Of a stretch of 9,313 nt of DNA, positions 1-4,897 are shown in pieces; within the stretch, counting starts at the first letter, position 1; each line of letters begins with the position of its first letter. The notes beneath the pieces are model-generated. The model did not search any database, was not told the origin of the DNA, and saw only the letters and a program-made list of their open reading frames with translations. The DNA lies in the NCBI GenBank assembly GCA_003242115.1, contig QBMP01000180.1, positions 1 to 9,313 of the forward strand, in the 5' to 3' direction. This DNA comes from Phormidesmis priestleyi (GTDB lineage Bacteria > Cyanobacteriota > Cyanobacteriia > Phormidesmidales > Phormidesmidaceae). Position numbers and translations under genes: made by a program.

Positions 1-34
1 TTTTCGCTGTCTATTATCTCCTATCCTATGTATA

Positions 35-120
35 TAGACACTTTATCCTGTCCCACTTGACGGAACCAGTGCCGTAAAGTCAGCAATGCCAGATATTAAG
101 TACCAGAGATAAAGTATCTA
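35..120. repeat. Imperfect inverted repeat in the left-edge non-coding DNA
   Basis: The arm TAGACACTTTATC (35-47) is matched in inverted orientation by GATAAAGTATCTA (108-120), 12 of 13 positions, around a 60-nt spacer. A shorter 7-bp inverted pair, TGTCTAT (8-14) and ATAGACA (34-40), overlaps it. No coding region is convincing in bases 1-125 on either strand. The arms may be the remains of a foldback element or a chance pairing in AT-rich DNA. Confidence 0.3.
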
Positions 121-125
121 GGCAT

Positions 126-165
126 CAAAAAATCTGCTAGTGGCCTGTGTGGGCTACCAGCAGAT
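126..165 (-). terminator. Intrinsic terminator of the RRM gene
   Basis: Read on the minus strand, a 14-position stem (arms 152-165 and 132-145, loop 146-151) has one G-U wobble and one mismatch and is followed directly by a run of T (complement of 127-132). It starts about 90 nt past the RRM stop codon. Position, stem and U-tract all fit Rho-independent termination of that gene. Confidence 0.75.
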
Positions 166-255
166 CTGTAGATGATTGCTAGATGCTAATGAATGGCAGT
201 TGATTGGCGCTCGAAGGCCACTCGAACGTCGGTTGAATAACGAAAGGGAGGGAAA

Positions 256-501
256 TCAAGTGCGCGGTCTAGCTTTGTTGACTTTGAGCGTGCGTCCCAT
301 CCATTCTGCGCCATCTAGCGCTTCAATAGCGGCTTGCTCTTCTGGATCGCTGCTCATTTCTACAAAGGCAAAGCCTCTGACCCGACCCGTTTCGCGATCA
401 GTAGGAAGCTTTACAGATTTTACTGAGCCGTATTCTCCAAAGGCCTGATTGATGTCATCTTGAGTAGCATCAAAAGACAGATTTCCGACGTAAATTGACA
501 T
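256..501 (-). CDS. Single-RRM RNA-binding protein (cyanobacterial Rbp type)
   Basis: An 81-residue protein that is essentially one RNA recognition motif. RNP2 is IYVGNL (residues 3-8) and RNP1 is RGFAFVEM (residues 42-49). The RNA-stacking aromatics Y4, F44 and F46 are in place. The tail after the fold is short and basic (KARPRT) and lacks the glycine-rich extension of some cyanobacterial Rbp proteins. Family members bind single-stranded RNA in the cytoplasm. Many are cold-induced, and some help localise mRNAs. The ATG follows a strong Shine-Dalgarno sequence GAGGTGAT. The gene appears monocistronic: it has its own terminator downstream and a 573-bp non-coding gap upstream. Family assignment is firm. 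The exact paralogue (rbpA to rbpG) cannot be decided, so no symbol is given. Confidence 0.95.
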   Translation of the reverse strand: MSIYVGNLSFDATQDDINQAFGEYGSVKSVKLPTDRETGRVRGFAFVEMSSDPEEQAAIEALDGAEWMGRTLKVNKARPRT

Positions 502-505
502 AAAA

Positions 506-528
506 TCACCTCTAGCGTTTTTCTAGAG
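506..528 (-). promoter_or_regulatory. Hairpin overlapping the RRM gene's ribosome binding site
   Basis: On the minus strand CTCTAG, a 7-nt loop and CTAGAG form a perfect 6-bp stem (510-528). The 3' arm contains the first bases of the Shine-Dalgarno stretch GAGGTGA (506-512), so folding would hide part of the site. This is seen directly. That it acts as a temperature- or protein-responsive switch is inference, prompted by reports that 5' UTRs of cyanobacterial rbp genes take part in cold regulation. Confidence 0.5.
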
Positions 529-587
529 TCTGGATTACAAAACTTCAGAGTAGCAGCATACCCTAAAGAAACAGCTTCTTACAGGTA

Positions 588-615
588 TTTATCCTTCAAT
601 GACGATCTCTTTCAA
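588..615 (-). promoter_or_regulatory. Candidate promoter of the RRM gene
   Basis: On the minus strand a -35-like TTGAAA (610-615, 5 of 6 to consensus) is followed after 16 nt by GATAAA (588-593, 4 of 6). This would give a 5' UTR of about 80 nt that includes the hairpin over the ribosome binding site. The match is moderate and rests only on consensus comparison. Confidence 0.3.
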
Positions 616-742
616 GATACGCTTGCCAAGAGTTGCTATCTGACACAGTAGCACAGTCACATAGCGTGTCACTACGGCTTTGCTCATGCTTTACTGAAAA
701 CTGTTCAAGCATTGCCTAATCAGGCTTTCCAGTCTTATGTAT

Positions 743-786
743 AACTGTCTAATAGGTGTAACTGTCTAATAGGTGTAACTGTTTAA
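743..786. repeat. 17-bp tandem repeat, two full copies plus a partial third
   Basis: The unit AACTGTCTAATAGGTGT occurs at 743-759 and 760-776 with no differences. It is followed by a diverged partial copy, AACTGTTTAA (777-786). The identity of the two full copies suggests a recent duplication or selection for paired sites. No gene overlaps it. Confidence 0.85.
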
Positions 787-840
787 CAGCGGTTTTGACT
801 GTAGCGCCGATTACAAAATCTTCTTCATCAGGCATTCATT

Positions 841-981
841 CCCTCGGTTCGCTCATTTTTCATAGGTAGTGTCTGATTTCTCAAGCACCTACTATAGATA
901 GCGGCATAAGAGATAGTTATACGCTACAGATAGATTGCTTGAAGATGAAAAACGCTGCTGGTAGCGTTAGCGAACCGAGGG
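841..981. mobile_element. MITE-like foldback element with TIRs and a 6-bp flanking direct repeat
   Basis: A perfect 13-bp terminal inverted repeat, CCCTCGGTTCGCT (841-853) and its complement (969-981), bounds 141 bp. The direct repeat TTCATT abuts both ends (835-840 and 982-987), as a target-site duplication would. Nested pairs continue inward: TTTTTCAT (856-863) with 945-952, TCAAGCA (881-887) with 936-942, and TAGCGGCATAA (899-909) with 917-926, so most of the element can fold into one long hairpin. It has no coding capacity, so it would depend on a transposase elsewhere. A dispersed palindromic repeat that does not transpose is the main alternative. Confidence 0.55.
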
Positions 982-1014
982 TTCATTCAGTCATTCACAC
1001 CTGTTCGCTAGTAT

Positions 1015-1043
1015 TTATCAGGTATTTGTCAGCCTTTTACTAT
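1015..1043 (+). promoter_or_regulatory. Candidate promoter of the VOC gene
   Basis: TTATCA (1015-1020, 4 of 6 to the -35 consensus), a 17-nt spacer and TACTAT (1038-1043, 4 of 6 to the -10 consensus) lie about 30 nt before the VOC start codon, outside the foldback element. The match is weak. Confidence 0.25.
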
Positions 1044-1074
1044 CCGTTTAACCCGCCGTTTACGAGAAGACACT

Positions 1075-1503
1075 ATGGACGTTATTTTTCATCTATCTTT
1101 CCCCGTTGACAATCTTGCTGATACGAAGCGTTTTTATGTGGAGGGTCTGGGCTGTGAGGTTGGCCGTGAGGGCAAGGGATCGCTGATTTTGAACTTAGGT
1201 GGGCATCAGCTAGTGGCGCATGTTGTCACAGCGCCGATGCCTTTGCAGCAGGGGATTTATCCGCATCATTTTGGGCTGACTTTTACGACAGAAGCGGATT
1301 GGGAGCGCTGTTTGTTGCGGGCTCAAACGCAGGCGCTCAGGTTTTATCAGCAGCCTAAGCACCGATTTAAAGGAGAGCGGATAGAACATCGGACGTTCTT
1401 CTTAATTGATCCGTTTAATAATTTACTGGAGTTTAAGTATTATCGGTATTTCAGTGCGGTGTTTGGAGAGGTGCAGTATTCTAAAGTCGGTGAGGCTAGC
1501 TAG
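1075..1503 (+). CDS. VOC / glyoxalase-fold metalloprotein
   Basis: A 142-residue protein of the vicinal oxygen chelate superfamily, with two beta-alpha-beta-beta-beta modules. Module one starts with HLSFPVDNLADTKRFY (H6 on the first strand), and module two includes GIYPHHFGLTF and ends in IDPFNNLLEFKYY. Candidate metal ligands are H6, H64 or H65, and E119, the His-His-Glu pattern of VOC dioxygenases and resistance proteins. The fold is confident, but the substrate is not: glyoxalase I, a ring-cleaving dioxygenase or a binding protein are all possible. The ATG has only a weak ribosome site (GAGAAG, 1064-1069). The gene stands alone on the plus strand and its stop overlaps the convergent hydrolase gene by 4 nt. 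Confidence 0.85.
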   Translation: MDVIFHLSFPVDNLADTKRFYVEGLGCEVGREGKGSLILNLGGHQLVAHVVTAPMPLQQGIYPHHFGLTFTTEADWERCLLRAQTQALRFYQQPKHRFKGERIEHRTFFLIDPFNNLLEFKYYRYFSAVFGEVQYSKVGEAS

Positions 1504-2159
1504 CTCAAGTCGGATTTAATGGGAAAAGCAGATGCGCTCGTGAGCAGAGCTTGGCTGATGGCTTTCAACCCTTGGGGATCTTGAATCATTTGATTGTGCG
1601 CTGAAACTGAGAGCCGTTGCACCTGTCCGATGGGCACCTGAGAACTCCAGGGCGGCAAGATCAACAGATCAAAAGGAGTCCACAGTGAGACGAAGTGCAG
1701 CCTTTTGAGCTGATGGATGTCTTGGTTGAGCGATCGCAAAAAAGGGCTGTTGGGTCGCATTTGCCGAATGCCGAAGCGATCGCTAAAAAGCCCCAAAACC
1801 GTCCCTTGGTGAGGCGCAGAAACGGTGACTAACCGCTGCACCCTAGCCAATCCGCCAAGGCGCTGCACGTAGTAGCGACTGATCAAACCACCCATGCTGA
1901 ATCCGACCAGATCAAATGGCTGCTGCGCGCCCAGGTGCTGATTGATAAAGTCTGCAACCTGCTGTGCTAGGGATTCCAACGGGGCATCGCCGTTGTTGGG
2001 CGTCATACTCAGCGCATAGACTTGCCAACCCTCATGCTCTAAATAGGCTTTGAGCGTTGAAAAAATGCCTGCTGTGTTCCAAATGCCGTGTACCAATACA
2101 ACTGGATTCCGGGCCGGATTATGAGCCGGATTGCGGGCTAAATTATCAGACTGAGCCAT
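1500..2159 (-). CDS. Alpha/beta hydrolase, lipase/esterase-like
   Basis: A 219-residue serine hydrolase of the lipase-like alpha/beta fold. The oxyanion-hole strand reads VVLVHGIW (20-27), and the nucleophile elbow GFSMGG places the catalytic serine at S88. Likely acid and base partners are D164 (TPFDLLI) and H188 (SAHNQM). The segment VSAPHQGT (113-120) is typical of triacylglycerol lipases and related esterases. No signal peptide is visible, so it is probably cytoplasmic. The substrate is unknown. The N-terminus (residues 6-19) is a four-residue repeat, ARNP/AHNP, from a 12-bp DNA repeat. The start is set by TAATG, where the stop of the upstream DUF3493 gene overlaps this ATG by one base, which implies translational coupling. 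At the other end the stop shares CTAG with the VOC gene. Confidence 0.88.
   Translation of the reverse strand: MAQSDNLARNPAHNPARNPVVLVHGIWNTAGIFSTLKAYLEHEGWQVYALSMTPNNGDAPLESLAQQVADFINQHLGAQQPFDLVGFSMGGLISRYYVQRLGGLARVQRLVTVSAPHQGTVLGLFSDRFGIRQMRPNSPFLRSLNQDIHQLKRLHFVSLWTPFDLLILPPWSSQVPIGQVQRLSVSAHNQMIQDPQGLKAISQALLTSASAFPIKSDLS
2104..2139. repeat. 12-bp tandem repeat in the 5' end of the hydrolase gene
   Basis: Three units on the plus strand, GGATTCCGGGCC, GGATTATGAGCC and GGATTGCGGGCT, are followed by a decayed fourth (2140-2151). In the protein they give ARNP, AHNP, ARNP and a preceding ARNL-type unit, just before the first strand of the hydrolase fold. The array stays in frame and lies outside the catalytic domain. 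Confidence 0.8.
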
Positions 2160-2527
2160 TACGGCTTTGCCTGATTGCGGTCTTCCCAGCGAAACAAAAA
2201 GACCATGAGGGCGACGACCCCGATTTGCAAAGCCAGATTTGGCAGTGATTCTGGCAAATCGCGACCTGCTAGGATTTTGGTCAAAAAGACGAAGCCCCCA
2301 ATCGCCCCCGAAGCGCCAAAAGACGCATAGATAAACTTTCGTAAGCCTTTGTAGGGCGCTTTAGATTCGGCGACTAAACGCTCGTAGCGCTCTTTGCTCA
2401 TACCCTTTGGAGGGCCCTTTGGAGGGCCCTTTGGAGGGCCCTTTGGAGGGCCTTTTGGAGGAACCGCAGTAGGGCTATTAGGTGAACGATTGGAAGCTTT
2501 TTTGCCAGATGATTGACCTTTTGTCAT
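2159..2527 (-). CDS. DUF3493 / LPA1-like two-helix membrane protein
   Basis: A 122-residue protein in three parts. Residues 1-22 are polar and rich in Ser, Lys and Asn. Residues 23-42 are five exact PPKG repeats. Residues 43-122 match what I recall of DUF3493, the domain shared with plant and algal LPA1/Rep27. This part carries KAPYKGLRKFIY, two hydrophobic segments (about 65-87 and 96-113) and a FRWED end. LPA1 and Rep27 assist photosystem II assembly, so a thylakoid role is a reasonable guess, not shown here. The usual tetratricopeptide region of LPA1 is absent. AAGG (2533-2536) lies 5 nt before the ATG. M43, right after the repeats, could be an alternative start of the conserved part. The gene is co-directional and coupled with the hydrolase downstream. 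Confidence 0.8.
   Translation of the reverse strand: MTKGQSSGKKASNRSPNSPTAVPPKGPPKGPPKGPPKGPPKGMSKERYERLVAESKAPYKGLRKFIYASFGASGAIGGFVFLTKILAGRDLPESLPNLALQIGVVALMVFLFRWEDRNQAKP
2403..2462. repeat. 12-bp minisatellite encoding five PPKG repeats
   Basis: Four identical plus-strand units, CCCTTTGGAGGG (2403-2450), are followed by a fifth with two changes, CCTTTTGGAGGA (2451-2462). They encode PPKG five times. Identity at third codon positions as well points to recent expansion rather than protein selection alone. Each junction forms the palindrome AGGGCCCT. Copy number is likely to vary between strains. Confidence 0.95.
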
Positions 2528-2604
2528 AGCTGCCTTGAATACTTATGTTACGTTCGTGCTGGTTTCCTCATTTTAAGGTGAGTCGGTCATGGGCGCGATG
2601 ATGA

Positions 2605-2633
2605 TTCGCATAGGGGCTGGTGACTGCTATAAT
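2605..2633 (+). promoter_or_regulatory. Promoter of the tRNA-Thr gene
   Basis: A perfect extended -10 TGCTATAAT (2625-2633) is preceded after 17 nt by TTCGCA (2605-2610, 4 of 6 to the -35 consensus). The tRNA begins 13 nt after the -10 box, leaving a short leader. This is the best promoter match in the window. Confidence 0.75.
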
Positions 2634-2646
2634 CGTTAGCTGAATC

Positions 2647-2718
2647 GCCGATGTGGCTCAGGGGTAGAGCAGCTCATTCGTAATGAGCAGGCCGTGGGTT
2701 CGAATCCCACCATCGGCT
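2647..2718 (+). tRNA. tRNA-Thr (anticodon CGU)
   Basis: All arms of the cloverleaf form. The acceptor stem is GCCGATG with CATCGGC (7 bp) and the D stem is GCTC with GAGC. The anticodon stem GCTCA/TGAGC encloses the loop TTCGTAA, with anticodon CGT at 2679-2681. The variable loop has 5 nt, and the T arm is GTGGG-TTCGAAT-CCCAC. The discriminator is U and CCA is not encoded. Anticodon CGU reads ACG, so this is the minor threonine isoacceptor. The gene is transcribed toward queC, whose stop codon lies 28 bp past the tRNA end. Confidence 0.96.
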
Positions 2719-2738
2719 TTGACTAGCAGCTTCAATTG

Positions 2739-2755
2739 TCGGCTTTTTAGGCCGA
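2739..2755. terminator. Small hairpin between tRNA-Thr and queC (possible shared terminator)
   Basis: TCGGC (2739-2743) pairs with GCCGA (2751-2755) across a 7-nt loop, TTTTTAG, that contains the queC stop codon. Five strong base pairs sit in the convergent gap, but a U-tract is missing on the minus side and only scattered on the plus side. It may stop or process both transcripts; the evidence is positional. Confidence 0.3.
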
Positions 2756-3460
2756 TTGTGACTTTTGCTGCCCTATTGCTGTCGCGAGATCGGGGCGACC
2801 GACTGAAATGAGCGCCTGATCGCGGATACGGCAGGCGTCACAAACGCCGCAGGGCAAAGATTCACCCTGATAGCAAGACCAGGTTTTTTCGATAGGGACG
2901 CCTAATTTTAGGGCTCGGCGAACGATGTCGGCTTTGGAATCCATCACCAGCGGCGCAACGAGATCAGGGGCATGGCCTTCTAATCCGGCTTTGGATGAAA
3001 GCTTGGCTAAGTGTTGAAAGGCGGATAGGTATTCTGGGCGGCAGTCTGGGTAGCCGGAGTAGTCGATGGCGTTGATGCCAAGGTAAATGGCTGTAGCGCC
3101 TTGGGCTTCTGCGAGTGATAGAGCGATCGCAATAAAAACCGTATTTCGCCCTGGCACATAGGTAGAGGGAATTTCATCGCTCTTGAGGCCATCGGTCGGG
3201 ACGCTCATCGCCTCGCTGGTGAGAGACGATCCACCCCACTGAGCTAGATTAATCTCAACGACGTGATGATCGGTGATCCCGAGGGTTTGAGCAATATCTT
3301 CAGCGGCTGTGAGTTCGCGCTGATGCCGCTGGCCGTAGTCAAACGAGATCGCCGTGACGCTGAAGCCATCGACCAAAGCTTGGGCGCAGCAGGTCGCTGA
3401 ATCGAGACCCCCCGAAAGTAACACCACTGCCTTTGGCTGCTCTTTTTTCTGGTTGCTCAT
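2747..3460 (-). CDS. queC: 7-cyano-7-deazaguanine (preQ0) synthase QueC
   Basis: QueC converts 7-carboxy-7-deazaguanine, ammonia and ATP into preQ0 in the cytoplasm. The ATP-binding PP-loop SGGLDS lies near the N-terminus (residues 16-21 from the ATG at 3460). [11 protein letters not shown] and STYVPGRN are further family motifs, and [14 protein letters not shown] follows. The C-terminal zinc site is formed by four cysteines in [16 protein letters not shown] (C196, C204, C207, C210). The length of 237 residues is normal for the family. A TTG codon directly upstream (3461-3463) could also start translation; ATG is preferred as the stronger codon. The gene lies 44 nt after queE and is last in the cluster. 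Confidence 0.97.
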   Translation of the reverse strand: MSNQKKEQPKAVVLLSGGLDSATCCAQALVDGFSVTAISFDYGQRHQRELTAAEDIAQTLGITDHHVVEINLAQWGGSSLTSEAMSVPTDGLKSDEIPSTYVPGRNTVFIAIALSLAEAQGATAIYLGINAIDYSGYPDCRPEYLSAFQHLAKLSSKAGLEGHAPDLVAPLVMDSKADIVRRALKLGVPIEKTWSCYQGESLPCGVCDACRIRDQALISVGRPDLATAIGQQKSQSA

Positions 3461-3504
3461 CAATATGTACTCTTTTTAACTAACAATCGAATGCAGTCGA
3501 ATGG

Positions 3505-4221
3505 CTATCTAATGCCTAAGAATTTGTGGGTTTGTAAGCTGACTCGCCAGTCAGGATGCAGTCGCACGTAGTCAAATACTAGCGTTTGGCCTTGTTCGCT
3601 GTTCCACTCTGGCTGTAGCATTTTTTTTGGGCCATCTAGCCAGTGATCTGACGGGTCATTTGGGCGGCTAGCATGAGCGGCTAGTTGCGTCGCGGCCCAT
3701 TCTGCCCAACCCAAATCAGCTTCATCCCCAACAACGATTTTGAGTTCATGAATTTGACTGTAGATAGCGTCTAAAGGCGGCTTAAACCGCTTGGGCGAGA
3801 GTGTAATCCAATCAAATTCGCCCGTTAAAGGAGAAGAGCCTGAGGTTTCTAAATGAACTCGTAATCCTTGCTGCCGTAGCGCTGCGCACAGGTGAGTCAA
3901 ATCGTGCATCAGCGGTTCTCCACCTGTGATCACAACCATGAATGGCTGAGCCGCTAGCGCTTCTTCAACTAATGCAGCAATCTCTCTTTGCGGGTGAGAT
4001 TGCATTGGCCAAGAATGCTTGGTATCGCACCAAGGACAGCCAACCTCGCAGCCCGCTAACCGAATAAAAAAAGCGCTGGCCCCTGTCCAAATCCCTTCGC
4101 CTTGAATGGAGTGAAAAGTTTCAACCGTCGGCAGCGTACTGGGCACTGTACTGGGCAACGTGCTGGGCAGCGGTTGAATCGGACTCTGTTTGACTGTAAC
4201 AGCAGGCATTGATAAATTCAT
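3505..4221 (-). CDS. queE: 7-carboxy-7-deazaguanine synthase QueE (radical SAM)
   Basis: QueE rearranges 6-carboxytetrahydropterin into 7-carboxy-7-deazaguanine with S-adenosylmethionine and a 4Fe-4S cluster. From the ATG at 4221 the cluster motif is CEVGCPWC (C58, C62, C65), with the family-specific spacing CX3CX2C. FHSIQGEGIWTG comes just before it, ITGGEP and HLETSGS after it, and SPKRFKPP further on. The conserved fold begins near TVETFHSIQGEG. The preceding 30 residues are a low-complexity extension with LPST/VPST tetrapeptides, absent from typical QueE. The start is uncertain: GTG 4230, ATG 4221 and ATG 4209 are all in frame and none has a clear ribosome site. Its neighbours queD and queC catalyse the flanking steps, which confirms the assignment. 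Confidence 0.95.
   Translation of the reverse strand: MNLSMPAVTVKQSPIQPLPSTLPSTVPSTLPTVETFHSIQGEGIWTGASAFFIRLAGCEVGCPWCDTKHSWPMQSHPQREIAALVEEALAAQPFMVVITGGEPLMHDLTHLCAALRQQGLRVHLETSGSSPLTGEFDWITLSPKRFKPPLDAIYSQIHELKIVVGDEADLGWAEWAATQLAAHASRPNDPSDHWLDGPKKMLQPEWNSEQGQTLVFDYVRLHPDWRVSLQTHKFLGIR
4129..4176. repeat. Degenerate 12-bp tandem repeat in the 5' end of queE
   Basis: Plus-strand units CGGCAGCGTACT, GGGCACTGTACT, GGGCAACGTGCT and GGGCAGCGGTTG follow each other at 12-bp spacing (4129-4176). They encode the STLP, STVP, STLP series in front of the radical SAM domain. The copies have diverged but keep the frame. Confidence 0.75.
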
Positions 4222-4307
4222 GAAGATCACAGCTCATCACTTAAGCATTAATTTTCCAACTAGACAAGGTAGCTAGAGATATTTTTAGCTATAGTTTGGC
4301 TTGAAAT

Positions 4308-4329
4308 AGACGAAATTGAGACGAAATTC
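4308..4329. repeat. 11-bp tandem repeat in the queD-queE gap
   Basis: AGACGAAATTG (4308-4318) is followed directly by AGACGAAATTC (4319-4329). The 11-bp spacing would put the two sites on one face of the helix. The repeat begins 17 nt past the queD stop on the minus strand. The rest of this 116-bp gap holds no clear promoter and no terminator, so queE is probably read with queD. Confidence 0.6.
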
Positions 4330-4346
4330 GGTAAATTAAGAAACTT

Positions 4347-4736
4347 TCAGTCAGATTCATACTCAACCCAAGAGTCGGGCGTTTCGGAAACGCAGACTTT
4401 GAGATGAATGTTGGGATTGAGCATTTTGCTAGTTTTTTCATGGATAAACTGGGCGATCATTTCGGCAGTTGTTTCGTAGTTTGCGGGCATGACTTCGTTT
4501 AAAACGCAGTGATCAAGGCCGCCTTTGAGCATGTCTTTTTTAGCCCAGCGGAGGGTTCTAAAGTCGGCTACCATCGCGGGATGAGGGCAATACTGTGAGG
4601 CTTGAAGCTGACGGGCGCTAGCTTCTATGCGCACCCGGTAGGTGTGGCCATGCATCCGACCGCAGGGGCCGTCATAGTCGCGGATGAAGTGCGCGGCATC
4701 GAACGTAAACTCAGTTGATAATTTCCATTGAGGCAT
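4347..4736 (-). CDS. queD: 6-carboxy-5,6,7,8-tetrahydropterin synthase QueD
   Basis: QueD converts 7,8-dihydroneopterin triphosphate to 6-carboxytetrahydropterin, the second step to preQ0. The 129-residue protein has the 6-pyruvoyltetrahydropterin synthase fold. Zinc ligands are H16 (FDAAH), H29 and H31 (CGRMHGH), with catalytic C25 in GPCGRMHGH. LDHCVLNE supplies D75 and H76, and E118 in VSETP would bind the pterin. The CGRMHGH spacing fits QueD better than eukaryotic PTPS. The start codon has no convincing Shine-Dalgarno sequence; its leader is A-rich with three GCC-containing repeats. queD is first of the queD-queE-queC cluster and is divergent from the SDR gene. Confidence 0.96.
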   Translation of the reverse strand: MPQWKLSTEFTFDAAHFIRDYDGPCGRMHGHTYRVRIEASARQLQASQYCPHPAMVADFRTLRWAKKDMLKGGLDHCVLNEVMPANYETTAEMIAQFIHEKTSKMLNPNIHLKVCVSETPDSWVEYESD

Positions 4737-4749
4737 GAGTCGTTTTTCT

Positions 4750-4780
4750 GGCTTTTTTGGGCTTTGTGTTGGCTTTTTTG
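4750..4780. repeat. A-tract repeats in the queD leader
   Basis: The plus strand reads GGCTTTTTTG (4750-4759), GGCTTTGTGTT (4760-4770) and GGCTTTTTTG (4771-4780). On the queD transcript this gives A-rich blocks separated by GCC, directly before the start codon. An unstructured A-rich leader could replace a missing ribosome binding site. I compared it with preQ1 riboswitch folds and found no match. Confidence 0.55.
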
Positions 4781-4815
4781 TTTAAGCTTTTGTTGCATGA
4801 GGAAGCACAAACTTA

Positions 4816-4839
4816 CATAGGGCTCTCCATAGGGCTCTA
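4816..4839. repeat. 12-bp direct repeat between divergent queD and SDR genes
   Basis: CATAGGGCTCTC (4816-4827) is followed directly by CATAGGGCTCTA (4828-4839), 11 of 12 identical. The pair lies in the 161-bp divergent control region, 59 nt before the SDR start. It could be a pair of regulator sites or a plain slippage duplication. The rest of this region shows no clear -35/-10 pair for either gene. Confidence 0.7.
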
Positions 4840-4897
4840 AACTATAGGCGCAGCGTATTCATCGTAAGCGCATTACTAGCGTGAGGAATTAGTTTTT

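Larger units (their letters stand above)
502..1074. other. 573-bp non-coding gap between the RRM and VOC genes
   Basis: No open frame here has a start, ribosome binding site or recognisable protein content. The gap holds the divergent control regions of the RRM gene (left) and the VOC gene (right), a 17-bp tandem repeat (743-786) and a MITE-like foldback element (841-981). I looked for the conserved ACTCCTCACAC core of the cyanobacterial sRNA Yfr1 and did not find it. Bases 616-740 show nothing I can name. Confidence 0.6.

Noticed and set aside
176..448. 90-codon plus-strand open frame opposite the RRM gene
   Set aside because: It is the antisense of a clear RRM gene, has no ribosome site and no recognisable domain.
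714..725. Small GCCT-AATC-AGGC stem followed by TTTCC
   Set aside because: A 4-bp stem with three T is too weak to call a terminator, and no gene ends nearby.
743..786. CRISPR array
   Set aside because: The copies are contiguous 17-mers without spacers, so this is a simple tandem repeat.
502..1074. Possible small regulatory RNA gene such as Yfr1
   Set aside because: The conserved Yfr1 core is absent, and no promoter-terminator pair bounds a short transcript.
4270..4291. Two TAGCTA palindromes that could pair in the queD-queE gap
   Set aside because: The 6-bp AT-rich stem is weak and has no U-tract on either strand.
4737..4897. Possible preQ1 riboswitch ahead of queD
   Set aside because: The A-rich stretch is suggestive, but I find no pseudoknot-forming stem and tail with the expected preQ1-I or preQ1-II elements.
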